A stretch of DNA of 64,000 nt, from contig CAVWOM010000001.1 in assembly GCA_963756575.1 (NCBI GenBank), positions 62,001 through 126,000 on the forward strand. The letters are read 5' to 3'. Below, in pieces: positions 37,516-45,594 of this stretch (position 1 is the first letter of the stretch; every line of letters starts with the position of its first letter). This stretch comes from Palsa-504 sp963756575. Lineage in GTDB: Bacteria > Actinomycetota > Actinomycetes > Streptosporangiales > Streptosporangiaceae. The translations under genes were made by a program, and so were the position numbers. The notes beneath the pieces were generated by a model. It had not been told where the DNA came from. It did not search any database and saw only the letters and a list, made by a program, of their open reading frames with translations.

Positions 37516-38787
37516 GTGAGGATGAGGCGGTCGCTGGGCCGGGAATTCGAGTGGCTGTGGGGAGCGTTCGCGGTCAGCTCGTTCGGGACCAGCCTGGCGT
37601 TCGGGGCGTTCCCGCTGATGGCGATCGTCGTGCTGCACGCCGGCCCGGGTGAGGTGTCGGCGCTGGCCGCGGCGGGCCTGGCCGTGGGGGCGGCGGTGGC
37701 GGTGCCGCTCGGTCCCTGGGTGGAGTTCCGCCGCAAGCGGCCGGTGATGGTGTCGATGGACCTGGCCCGGTGCGCCGCGATGCTTAGTATCGGTGTGACC
37801 TACGCGCTCGGCTGGCTCAGCTTCGCCCAGCTCCTGGCGGTGTCGGTGGTATCCGGGGCGGCGGACATCACCTTCCGGGCGGCCAGCGGCGCCTGCCTGA
37901 AGACGCTCGTCGCGCCGGCGGACATGCTGGCGGCGAACGCGCGGATGGAGTCCACCACCTGGACCTCCACCGTGCTCGGGCCGCCGCTCGGCGGCGCCGC
38001 GATCGGGCTGTTCGGCCCGGTGACGACCGTGCTAGCCGACGCGGTCAGCTACCTGCTGTCCGCCACCGGGATACGCGCCATCGGCGGGCCCGAGCCGGTT
38101 CCGGACCGGGCCGGACGCGGGCGGACGCGGGCCGGTGACCTGGCCGCCGGGTGGCGGCACATCCTGGCGCACCCCGGGCTGCGCCGGCTGTTCTTCTGCA
38201 CGCTGATGTTCAACGGCCTGATCATGGCGACCGAGCCGCTGCTGGCGGTGCTCATGCTCGGCCATCTCGGGTTCGCGCCCTGGCAGTACGGGCTGGCCTT
38301 CGCGATACCGTGCACCGGCGGCCTGATCGGCTCGCGGCTGTCCCGCCGGCTGGTCGCGCGGTTCGGCGGACCCCGGGTCCTGCTGACCGGCGGCGTGCTG
38401 CGGGCCGGCTGGGTGGTGTGGCTGGGCTTCATGCGCCCCGGCGTGGCCGGGCTCGTCCTGGTCATCGTGGTCGAGTTCGGGCTGATCCTGTGCATCGGCG
38501 TGGCCAACCCGGTGCTCGCCACCTACCGGCTCGAGCAGACCCCGGCCGACCGGGTCGCCCGCACGCTGTCCGCCTGGACGGTCAGCACCAAGGCCGCCAT
38601 CGCGGTCCTGACCGCCCTGTGGGGCGTGCTGGCCAGCTTCACCGGCCCGCGCGCCGCGATCACGATAGCCGGGGTTCTCCTGCTGGCCACCCCGCTCTTG
38701 CTGCCCCGGCGACATACGCTGGCGAGCAAGGACGGCCAGCGGGTGAGCCAGCTTGCCACGCGCTTAAAGCGGTCGTCCTCCGGGTAA
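37516..38787 (+). CDS. MFS transporter (EntS-like exporter family)
   Basis: A 423-residue membrane protein with twelve predicted helices. It starts with RSLGREFEWLWGAFAVSSFG, and a loop 2-3 motif VEFRRKRPVMVSMDLARC resembles motif A. Later segments include GLRRLFFCTLMFNGLIM and GFAPWQYGLAFAIPCTGGLI. This architecture belongs to the macrolide/siderophore exporter-type MFS group. The substrate is unknown. GTG 37516 (or ATG 37522) follows GCGGGTGAGG. The longer open frame to 37453 overlaps the palindrome and is not used. Confidence 0.82.
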   Translation: MRMRRSLGREFEWLWGAFAVSSFGTSLAFGAFPLMAIVVLHAGPGEVSALAAAGLAVGAAVAVPLGPWVEFRRKRPVMVSMDLARCAAMLSIGVTYALGWLSFAQLLAVSVVSGAADITFRAASGACLKTLVAPADMLAANARMESTTWTSTVLGPPLGGAAIGLFGPVTTVLADAVSYLLSATGIRAIGGPEPVPDRAGRGRTRAGDLAAGWRHILAHPGLRRLFFCTLMFNGLIMATEPLLAVLMLGHLGFAPWQYGLAFAIPCTGGLIGSRLSRRLVARFGGPRVLLTGGVLRAGWVVWLGFMRPGVAGLVLVIVVEFGLILCIGVANPVLATYRLEQTPADRVARTLSAWTVSTKAAIAVLTALWGVLASFTGPRAAITIAGVLLLATPLLLPRRHTLASKDGQRVSQLATRLKRSSSG

Positions 38788-38836
38788 GGCCGACGGTTCT
38801 GGTTGAAATCGTCGTCAGGAGACGGGAGGACACGTA

Positions 38837-39724
38837 TTGACAGGCGCTATCGCCCCGCTGGGTGACTGGGGCCACTGGGCGCGCAGCAACCTGCTGGTGA
38901 TCGTGCTGCTGGTGCTCGGAGCGATCCTGGCGACCCGGTTCGCGGTGTGGGCGCGCGACCGGTTCATGGCCCGCGTCGACGCGCGCCACATCGAGGCCGA
39001 CGAGCTGGTGCGCTCGGAGGCGGCCAAGCACCGGCAGGTGGTCGCCCAGGTCCTGACCTGGACGGCGCTGGCCATCATCTACATCGTCGCGGCCGTGCTG
39101 ATCGTGCAGAACCTGGGTGTGCCGCTGGCCGGCCTGGTCGCGCCCGCCGCGCTGATCAGCGCGGCGCTGGGGTTCGGGCTGCAGCGGTTCGTCCAGGACA
39201 TCGGGGCCGGGCTGTTCATCACCGGGGAACGCCAGTATGGCTTCGGCGATGTCGTCCGGATCTCCATCTCCGGCTCCTCGCAGCAGGTCACCGGGACGGT
39301 CGAGGACGTGACCCTGCGGGTCACCCGGCTGCGGTCGGTCAGCGGCGAGGTCATCACCACCCCCAACGGGCAGATCAGCCAGGTCACCAACCTCTCGCGG
39401 GACTGGGCGCGGGCCGTCATCGACGTACCGGTTCCGGTCGCGGTCGACGTCAGCCACGTCACGCACGTCCTGCAGCGCGTCGGCGACGAGGCTTACCACG
39501 ACGAGCGCCTGCGCAAGATGATGCTCGACCCGCCCACCGTGATGGGCGTCGAGCGGATGGATGTGGATACGTTCTCGGTGCGGATGGTGGCCAGGACGCT
39601 GCCCGGCATCCAGTTCGACGTCGGCCGTGAGCTCCGGGCCCGGGTGGCGTCGGCCTTCCGTTACGAGGGCATCAACGTCGCCGCCGATCTCGACACCGGC
39701 CGGTCCACCGGGGGTGCCTCATGA
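38837..39724 (+). CDS. MscS-type mechanosensitive ion channel
   Basis: A 295-residue protein with three N-terminal helices: LLVIVLLVLGAILATRFAVW; LTWTALAIIYIVAAVLIVQN; and a pore-lining TM3 LVAPAALISAALGFGLQRFV. TM3 continues into the signature DIGAGLFITGERQYGFGDVV and the beta-domain TVEDVTLRVTRLRS...TTPNGQI. It releases solutes on hypo-osmotic shock. The TTG at 38837 has GGGAGGACACG upstream. The stop overlaps the ATG of the next small gene by 4 bases, so the pair is co-expressed. Confidence 0.9.
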   Translation: MTGAIAPLGDWGHWARSNLLVIVLLVLGAILATRFAVWARDRFMARVDARHIEADELVRSEAAKHRQVVAQVLTWTALAIIYIVAAVLIVQNLGVPLAGLVAPAALISAALGFGLQRFVQDIGAGLFITGERQYGFGDVVRISISGSSQQVTGTVEDVTLRVTRLRSVSGEVITTPNGQISQVTNLSRDWARAVIDVPVPVAVDVSHVTHVLQRVGDEAYHDERLRKMMLDPPTVMGVERMDVDTFSVRMVARTLPGIQFDVGRELRARVASAFRYEGINVAADLDTGRSTGGAS

Positions 39725-40062
39725 GCCGGCGGCCGCGGACCTCGACCCTGGTCATCTCCGGCCTGTTCCTGGCCGTGCTGGCGCTGTACATCCTGGTCCG
39801 CCCGATCCCCGTGCCGGCCGGCGAGGTCCAGCCGGTGACCCCCAGTTCCACGCCGGCCGTGACGCCCAGCCCCACCCGGTCCGGGCCGAGCCCGTCGCGG
39901 TCACCGTCCCCGTCGCGGTCGCCGTCGCCGTCCGTCAGCCCGTCGGTCACGCCGAGCGGCTCGGGCTCGCCGACGGCGCCTCCCGTGCCCAGCGCCACGC
40001 GCACCACCACGCCGCCCGTGCTCAACCCGCTGCCGGCGACCACCGGGTCACCGACCCCGTGA
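39721..40062 (+). CDS. Small membrane-anchored Ser/Pro/Thr-rich protein
   Basis: A 113-residue protein. One N-terminal hydrophobic segment (TLVISGLFLAVLALYILV, residues 9-26) could be a signal anchor. The remainder is low-complexity Ser/Pro/Thr with repeats such as SPSPSRSPSPS, typical of extracytoplasmic stalks or wall-spanning linkers. It is translationally coupled to the MscS-type channel, suggesting an accessory role at the cell surface. There is no enzymatic domain. Confidence 0.7.
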   Translation: MSRRPRTSTLVISGLFLAVLALYILVRPIPVPAGEVQPVTPSSTPAVTPSPTRSGPSPSRSPSPSRSPSPSVSPSVTPSGSGSPTAPPVPSATRTTTPPVLNPLPATTGSPTP

Positions 40063-40181
40063 CCAGGCAGCTTCTCAAGTAGCCGTTACGAGATGTGAAT
40101 ACGTGTAAACCTGAGAGCTTCCGACCGCGTCGTCCGGATATAGCATGGATAGGAGTTTTCGCCGACTTTCGGGGTGAGTGA

Positions 40182-41882
40182 GTGGGCTACGCCGGACTGC
40201 AGCCCGAGGATCCGCGTGAAATCGGACCCTACCGGCTGCTCGGACAGCTCGGCAGCGGCGGCATGGGCCAGGTGTTCCTGGGCATGTCGGCCGGCGGCCG
40301 CCCGATCGCGGTCAAGATCATCCGGACCGAGCTGGCCAGCGACCCCGACTTCCGGGCCCGGTTCCGGCGTGAGGTCGCGGCCGCGCAGAAGGTCAGCGGC
40401 CTGTTCACGGCGCTCGTGGTGGACGCGGACCTGGACGCCCCGGTGCCCTGGCTGGCGACCGCCTACGTGGCCGGCCCCTCGCTGACCGAGACGGTGCGCG
40501 GCCACGGGCCGCTGCCGGTGCGCAGCCTGCTGGCGCTGACCGCCGGGCTGGCCGAGGGCCTGCACGCTATCCACCAGGCCGGGGTGGTGCACCGCGATCT
40601 GAAGCCCTCCAACGTGCTGCTGGCCGAGGACGGCCCGCGGGTCATCGACTTCGGCATCTCCGAGGCCGCCGAGGCGAGCGTGGCCGCGGCGGTGGGCGAG
40701 AACGTGATGATCGGATCGCCCGGCTACATGTCACCCGAGCAGGTCATGGCCTACGGCATCGGCCCGGCCAGCGACATCTTCAGCCTCGGGGCGGTTCTCA
40801 CCTTCGCCGCGACCGGGCAGGGGCCGTTCGGCTCCGGATCACCCGGCGCGCTGATGTACCGGCTGGTCAACAACCCCGCCAAGCTGGACGACGTGCCCGC
40901 CGAGCTGCGGCCCCTGGTCGCCCGGTGCCTGTCCAAGGACCGCGCCGACCGGCCGACCGCGGGTGAGCTGCTGGCCGAGGTGGGCGCGCTCCAGCCGGCT
41001 CCCGGCTGGCTGGCCGAGTCGATCATGAACAGCTTCGCCCAAACCCAGTCGGCCGCCGCCCCGGCCGAGCTGGCGGAACTGGTCGCCCCGACCGGGACGT
41101 CGGCCATGCGGGCGGCCCGGCCTGCTTCGGTCCGAGCTGCTTCGGTCCGAGCTGCTTCGGTCCGAGCTGCTTCGGGGCGAGCTGCTTCGGGTCGGCAGCG
41201 GCGGGGCGCGGCGAAGGCCGCGGTCGCGGCCGCCGCGGGATCCGCGGGTCCCAGCGGTCCGGGACGTCACCGCATCTCGCGGCCGCTGGCCTCGGTCGGC
41301 CTCACCGGCGGGCTGGCGATCGCGTCGGCGGTGGCCGTCTTCGCCCTGATCGGCGCGGGCCGGACGCCCGCGGCCGGCCCCGCCCAGCCGCAGGCCGCGG
41401 CGGGCAGCCCGGCGACCATTCCCGCTCAGCTGCCCGGCCCGCTGGCCGGGCCGAGCACGGCGCCCCCGGCGTCGCTGTCGCCGAGCACGTTCGTCACCCC
41501 GGCCAGGTCCCGGTCCAGCCTCGCCCTGGCGCCGACCCCGATCACCTCGGCATCGAACCAGTCGATCGGCTCCAGCCCGGGATCCGGTTCCGGGTCCGGC
41601 TCCGGGTCCGGGTCCGCGCCGCCCTCGTCGGCTCCGCCGCCGTCGGCGCCCCCCTCGTCGGCCCCGCCGTCCTCGGCCCCGCCTTCGTCGGCGCCGCCGT
41701 CCTCGGCGCCGCCGTCCTCGACTCCGCCGTCCTCGACTCCGCCGTCCTCGGCCCCGCCCTCCTCGGCGCCGCCGTCCTCGACTCCGCCGTCCTCGGCTCC
41801 GCCCGCGTCCAGCGCGCCGGCGTCGGACTCGCCCGCGTCCACGCTGCCGTCGGACCCCCCTTCGTCCGCGTCGCCTAGCTAG
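40182..41882 (+). CDS. Membrane-anchored Ser/Thr protein kinase (Hanks type)
   Basis: A 566-residue kinase. The catalytic domain (about 15-275) has the glycine loop LGSGGMGQVF, the VAIK-like Lys in IAVKII, catalytic HRDLKPSNVLL and DFG (VIDFGIS), and GSPGYMSPEQ as the activation-loop end. A single transmembrane helix lies near 370-392 (GLTGGLAIASAVAVFALIGA). The outside tail is almost entirely Ser/Pro, with tandem SSAPP units. The juxtamembrane part carries RAASV tandem repeats. No PASTA or known sensor domain is present. The GTG at 40182 is used. The gene runs into a convergent methyltransferase with an 8-base overlap. Confidence 0.92.
   Translation: MGYAGLQPEDPREIGPYRLLGQLGSGGMGQVFLGMSAGGRPIAVKIIRTELASDPDFRARFRREVAAAQKVSGLFTALVVDADLDAPVPWLATAYVAGPSLTETVRGHGPLPVRSLLALTAGLAEGLHAIHQAGVVHRDLKPSNVLLAEDGPRVIDFGISEAAEASVAAAVGENVMIGSPGYMSPEQVMAYGIGPASDIFSLGAVLTFAATGQGPFGSGSPGALMYRLVNNPAKLDDVPAELRPLVARCLSKDRADRPTAGELLAEVGALQPAPGWLAESIMNSFAQTQSAAAPAELAELVAPTGTSAMRAARPASVRAASVRAASVRAASGRAASGRQRRGAAKAAVAAAAGSAGPSGPGRHRISRPLASVGLTGGLAIASAVAVFALIGAGRTPAAGPAQPQAAAGSPATIPAQLPGPLAGPSTAPPASLSPSTFVTPARSRSSLALAPTPITSASNQSIGSSPGSGSGSGSGSGSAPPSSAPPPSAPPSSAPPSSAPPSSAPPSSAPPSSTPPSSTPPSSAPPSSAPPSSTPPSSAPPASSAPASDSPASTLPSDPPSSASPS
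41121..41192 (+). repeat. 15-base tandem repeat within the kinase gene
   Basis: The unit GCTTCGGTCCGAGCT (phase arbitrary) recurs about five times in frame and encodes repeated AASVR/AASGR between the kinase domain and the membrane helix. Copies 1-3 are identical and 4-5 diverge slightly, so copy number may vary between strains. Confidence 0.7.
41621..41815 (+). repeat. 15-base repeat array encoding SSAPP/SSTPP units
   Basis: About thirteen in-frame copies of a CCGTCCTCGGCGCCG-like unit encode the Ser-Ser-Ala/Thr-Pro-Pro tail of the kinase outside the membrane. It is a flexible wall-spanning stalk by appearance. Such arrays are prone to slippage and assembly collapse. Confidence 0.7.
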
Positions 41883-42486
41883 CGGGGCGTTCCGCGCGGA
41901 CCAGGGTGTCGACCGCGATGGCTTGCCCGCCGTCACGTTCCACGGAGCGCCGCACCCGTTCGGCTCGGATGATGCTCAGCCCGGTCAGGGCGGCGGTGAT
42001 CGCCTCCGGGGTATAGAGCACCTCCGGGCTCGACGGGCCGCCGACCCCCTCGGTCAGGTTGGCCAGGTCGTGCCCCACCACCAGCAGCGTCCCGCCGGGG
42101 ACCAGGGCCGCGGCCGCGCCGGCTAGGACCCGGCCGCGCAGGTCCGGCCCCACCTGGAGGTAGGCGATCAGGACCAGATCGAAGGCCGAACGAGGCGGGC
42201 TATACGCACCCAGATCCGCGACGACCCAGTCCACCTGCTCGTCGTCTACGCCGTGAGCGGCACTCAGCTTGCGTCCGGCGTCCAGGCCGACCCGGGAGAA
42301 GTCGACGGCGGTCACCCGCCAGCCCCGCTCGGCCAGCCAGACCGAGTTGCGGCCCTCCCCGGCGGCCAGGTCCAAGGCCCGGCCGGGCGGCACGCCGTCC
42401 AGTTCGGCCGCTACGAACCGGTTCGGGTGCATCGACCGCTCGAACTCGGCGCTCGCGTAGCGCGCGTCCCACTGCTGGCTGTCCAC
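41875..42486 (-). CDS. Class I SAM-dependent methyltransferase
   Basis: A 203-residue methyltransferase. Motif I is ALDLAAGEGRNSVWLAERG at about 37-55, then VTAVDFSRVGLDAGR, and motif IV FDLVLIAYLQV. The N-terminal WDARYASAEFERSMHPNRFV is the usual lead-in of small tellurite-resistance/thiopurine-type methyltransferases. The GTG at 42486 is chosen because conserved sequence starts there; the much longer open frame is a shadow of the permease gene. The substrate is unknown. It is last in the leftward group with the ABC genes. Confidence 0.85.
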   Translation of the reverse strand: MDSQQWDARYASAEFERSMHPNRFVAAELDGVPPGRALDLAAGEGRNSVWLAERGWRVTAVDFSRVGLDAGRKLSAAHGVDDEQVDWVVADLGAYSPPRSAFDLVLIAYLQVGPDLRGRVLAGAAAALVPGGTLLVVGHDLANLTEGVGGPSSPEVLYTPEAITAALTGLSIIRAERVRRSVERDGGQAIAVDTLVRAERPAS

Positions 42487-42500
42487 CCGGCCACGGTAAC

Positions 42501-43682
42501 TCAGGTGCGGGGGGAGCGCCCCAGTACCTGACGCAGCCGGACGCGGGTGCCGGTGAGCAGGACGGACCGCTCGTAGATGGTCGCCGCGGTCCGCGCCATC
42601 CACACCGTGCCCACCACGACCAGGGCGGCCGAGACCGCCGCCTGCCAGCCGGGCACGTCGCCGGCCGCGTAGAGCACCGGCATGGCGATCGGCGCGGTCG
42701 GCGGCAGGAAGCCGAGCACGCGGAAGAAGGTGCTGGCGCCGTTGGCGTAGATCACCGTGTAGGACAGCGCGTAGGTGACGATGAGCGGGAGCTGCACCGG
42801 TATGACCACCGCACCCACGTCCGACTGCCTGCTGACCAGGGATCCGGCCGCGGCGAAGGCCGTGCAGTAGAAGGCGTAGCCGAGCACCAGGAAGACCGCG
42901 CCGACGATCACGATGCCGGCCGCCGCGCCGTGCACCAGGCTGGATCCGACGGCGGCGCCCAGGCCGAGGAAGACGGCCACCATCAGCAGGGCCTGGGCCA
43001 GGGCGAGCGCCCCGACGCCGGTCACCTTGCCGACCAGGAGCTGGATCGGCCGGACGGAGGCGAGGATCACCTCGACGATCCGGTTCTGCTTCTCCTCGCC
43101 CACGCCCATCGCGATCTGCGAGCCGTAGGCGCTGATCAAGACCCACACCAGCACCACGGTGAACAGCCCGGTGAGCCGGCGGGACAGGCTCGCCGACGGC
43201 GGGGTCAGGCCGCGGACCGGCAGCGAGACGCCGTTGGCGGCCGCGCCCGGGGGCAGCTGGCCGAGCAGCCTGGTCAGCCCGGCGACGTCCGCGATCGCGC
43301 TTGACAGCGTGCCGCCGTCCGAACCCGCGATCGAGACCTGCTTCACCACGACCTCGCGGCCGTTCACCAGCATGGCGTCCAGCCGGCCGGAGCGCAGGGC
43401 GGCCTCTCCCGTCGCCGCGCTGGGCTCGGTGACGACGGTGACCGCCGTTCCGGTGAGGCGCCCGGCTTCCCGCACGATCTCGGTCGCCGCGGCCTGCTGG
43501 CCGCCGGTGACGCCGACCCGTTGCGGCTTGGCGCTGTGCGCGACCAGGGCCGGGATCAGCACGCCGGCCGCCACCACGACCAGCAGCACGATCGTGCTGA
43601 TGACGAAGGCCCGGGACCGGGCCCGCTGGCGTATCTCCCGGCCCGCCACGATCGAGGTCAGCCGCAGCCAGTGCTTACTCAC
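42501..43682 (-). CDS. ABC-2 type transporter permease (NatB-like)
   Basis: A 393-residue permease. One N-terminal helix (FVISTIVLLVVVAAGVLIPAL) precedes a long extracytoplasmic domain (about 45-165). Five or six C-terminal helices follow, with the conserved cytoplasmic GVGEEKQNRIVEVILAS, the NatB/ABC-2 signature. Together with the overlapping ATPase it forms an exporter of the Na+/drug type. The substrate is not evident. Its ATG overlaps the ATPase stop by 4 bases. Confidence 0.88.
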   Translation of the reverse strand: MSKHWLRLTSIVAGREIRQRARSRAFVISTIVLLVVVAAGVLIPALVAHSAKPQRVGVTGGQQAAATEIVREAGRLTGTAVTVVTEPSAATGEAALRSGRLDAMLVNGREVVVKQVSIAGSDGGTLSSAIADVAGLTRLLGQLPPGAAANGVSLPVRGLTPPSASLSRRLTGLFTVVLVWVLISAYGSQIAMGVGEEKQNRIVEVILASVRPIQLLVGKVTGVGALALAQALLMVAVFLGLGAAVGSSLVHGAAAGIVIVGAVFLVLGYAFYCTAFAAAGSLVSRQSDVGAVVIPVQLPLIVTYALSYTVIYANGASTFFRVLGFLPPTAPIAMPVLYAAGDVPGWQAAVSAALVVVGTVWMARTAATIYERSVLLTGTRVRLRQVLGRSPRT

Positions 43683-44596
43683 TTGGCATCCTCGCCGGTC
43701 ACGTCGCGGAACACTTCGGACAGGCGGCGGGTGGCGAAGGTGAAGTGCTCGACCGGGCCGGCCGCCCGGGCCGCGTCGAGGACCCGCTGGTCATCGGCGC
43801 CCGCCGCCAGCACCAGCAGGACCGTGCCCGCGTCCACCCGCTCCATGGTGGCGACCGCCGGATCCAGGCGCCGGGCCCAGTCCCCGGCCGGATCGGTGGC
43901 CACCCGGACCGCCAGCCGCGGCCGGTCGCCCCGCTCCAGGTCGGCCACCAGGCCCTGGGTCACCACCCGGCCGCGGTGAATGATCGCCACCGACTGGCAG
44001 ATGTGCTCCACCAGGTCGAGCTGGTGGCTGGAGAACAGCACGGTGACGCCCGCGTCGGCTCGCTCGGCCAGGATCTCGGTCATGTCGTCGACGCCGCCCG
44101 GATCCAGGCCGGCGAACGGCTCGTCGAGCACGAGCAGGTCCGGGTCGTGCATCAGCGCGGCCGCCAGCTGTACCCGCTGCTGGTTGCCGTGCGACAGCGC
44201 CTCGAGCTTGGCTGACTCCCGGCCCGCCAGGCCCAGCCGCTTGATCCAGTTCCGGGCCGCGTCGCGGGCCGCGGCGGTCGTCATGTCGTGCAGGCGTCCC
44301 AGGTACTCCAGCTGATCCAGGATCTGCATGCCCGGGTAGAGGCCGCGTTCCTCCGGCATGTAGCCGAACCGGTGGCGGTCCTGCTCGGTGACCGGCTCGC
44401 CCCGCCAGCGAACCTGGCCTGCCTCCAGCGCCACCACGCCGAAGATCGCGCGCATCGTGGTGGTCTTGCCCGCTCCGTTCGGCCCGAGAAATCCGAAGAC
44501 CTGGCCGGGCGGGACGCTGAAGGTCAGGCCGTCCAGCGCCACCACCGGCCCGAACCGGCGGCTCAGCCCGACCAGCTCGAGGGACGCCTCGGTCAT
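43679..44596 (-). CDS. ABC transporter ATP-binding protein (NatA-like)
   Basis: A 305-residue ATPase. Walker A is GPNGAGKTTTMRAI near residue 39, the Q-loop lies near MPEERGLYPGM, the signature is LSHGNQQRVQLAAAL, Walker B is LLVLDEPFAGLDPGG, and the H-loop is SSHQL. The MPEERGLYP and SHGNQQ forms are typical of NatA-type sodium/antibiotic exporters. The C-terminal 80 residues form an accessory domain. Its start overlaps the stop of the DNA-methyltransferase-like gene (44593-44596), and its stop overlaps the permease start. Confidence 0.92.
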   Translation of the reverse strand: MTEASLELVGLSRRFGPVVALDGLTFSVPPGQVFGFLGPNGAGKTTTMRAIFGVVALEAGQVRWRGEPVTEQDRHRFGYMPEERGLYPGMQILDQLEYLGRLHDMTTAAARDAARNWIKRLGLAGRESAKLEALSHGNQQRVQLAAALMHDPDLLVLDEPFAGLDPGGVDDMTEILAERADAGVTVLFSSHQLDLVEHICQSVAIIHRGRVVTQGLVADLERGDRPRLAVRVATDPAGDWARRLDPAVATMERVDAGTVLLVLAAGADDQRVLDAARAAGPVEHFTFATRRLSEVFRDVTGEDAK

Positions 44597-45591
44597 CCGG
44601 CGTACCGCAGGCGCTCGGTGGCCAGGTCGGCGAAGGCCGGGTCGGTTTCCGCGGTGAAGGCGCGGCGGCCCAGCGCGACCGCCGCGACCGACGCCGAGCA
44701 CAGGCCGCCGAACGGCTCCCACACCACGTCACCGGGCTGGGTCACCGCCCCGATCAGGCGTTCCATGAACTCCAGCGGTTTCTGGTTCAGGTGGGCCGAG
44801 CTCGCCGCGGTCGGGCTGTACACCCGCGGCGCGGCCCGGCGCAGGGTTCCCTTCAGCCGCTCGGTGTCGTGCAGCGGCCGGCGCGACCAGACGTTGGTGA
44901 CCCCGTGCGCGTGCTGCCAGCGGTACCGCAGCGCGTCCCAGGCGGCGGCGGTGACCGGCCGCTCGCCGTCGAGCGAGTAGTACGGCCAGTCCGTGGCCCG
45001 GCCGCGCTCGTTGGCGTAGGCGGCCAGGCGCTCGGTCATCTCGCCCGGCGGCCAGTACCACAGCGAGTCCTTCGTCAGGTACTTGCGGGTGGCCGCGTTC
45101 TTCACCCCGCAGGCCTGGTTCGCCCGCTGCAGCGACAGCCCGGTCCTGGCCCACTCGTGCCTGACCCACTGCTTGGGCGGCATCGGCCCGTCCGGCCCGT
45201 TGATGGTGAAGGACCGCTGGTAGAAGGCGCAGACCTCGGTGACCACCGGGAACTGCCTGATCGTCTGGCCGTTCACGTTGCCCGCGATGTGGGCTAGCCC
45301 CTTGTCCCAGACAATGAGCTGGACGTAGTCCCAGCCGTGTTCGGCGAGCACCGGGTGAACGTTAGCCCAGCCGAGCTCGGTATTCCAGAACCACAGCGTG
45401 GTCGCCGAGCCCGCGGCCGCCGTCCAGGCCGCGATGTGCGGGCGGTACCAGTGCGGGAGAGCGCCGGGACCGATGGCGTCGCCGTGGAATCCGCGGACGC
45501 CGTAGGCGCCGTCGCTGATGATCGTCGCGGGGGCCGGCCAGTCCGGGTAAGCATCGAGCACATCACCACGGAACAGGGCAAACCCACTCAT
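44593..45591 (-). CDS. Orphan DNA (N4/N6) methyltransferase-like protein
   Basis: A 332-residue protein with the circular-permuted (beta-class) order of DNA amino-methyltransferases. Motif IV comes first as ISDGAYGVRG near residue 26, in place of DPPY. Motif I is C-terminal as GDVVWEPFGGLCSASVAAVALGRRAF (key residues EPFGG...A). NQKPLEFMERLI precedes motif I as usual (QKP). DGAYG is an unusual catalytic loop. No restriction enzyme is adjacent; instead the gene is coupled to an ABC exporter by a 4-base overlap. It could be an epigenetic or phage-derived methylase. The specificity is unknown. Confidence 0.72.
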   Translation of the reverse strand: MSGFALFRGDVLDAYPDWPAPATIISDGAYGVRGFHGDAIGPGALPHWYRPHIAAWTAAAGSATTLWFWNTELGWANVHPVLAEHGWDYVQLIVWDKGLAHIAGNVNGQTIRQFPVVTEVCAFYQRSFTINGPDGPMPPKQWVRHEWARTGLSLQRANQACGVKNAATRKYLTKDSLWYWPPGEMTERLAAYANERGRATDWPYYSLDGERPVTAAAWDALRYRWQHAHGVTNVWSRRPLHDTERLKGTLRRAAPRVYSPTAASSAHLNQKPLEFMERLIGAVTQPGDVVWEPFGGLCSASVAAVALGRRAFTAETDPAFADLATERLRYAG

Positions 45592-45594
45592 GGG

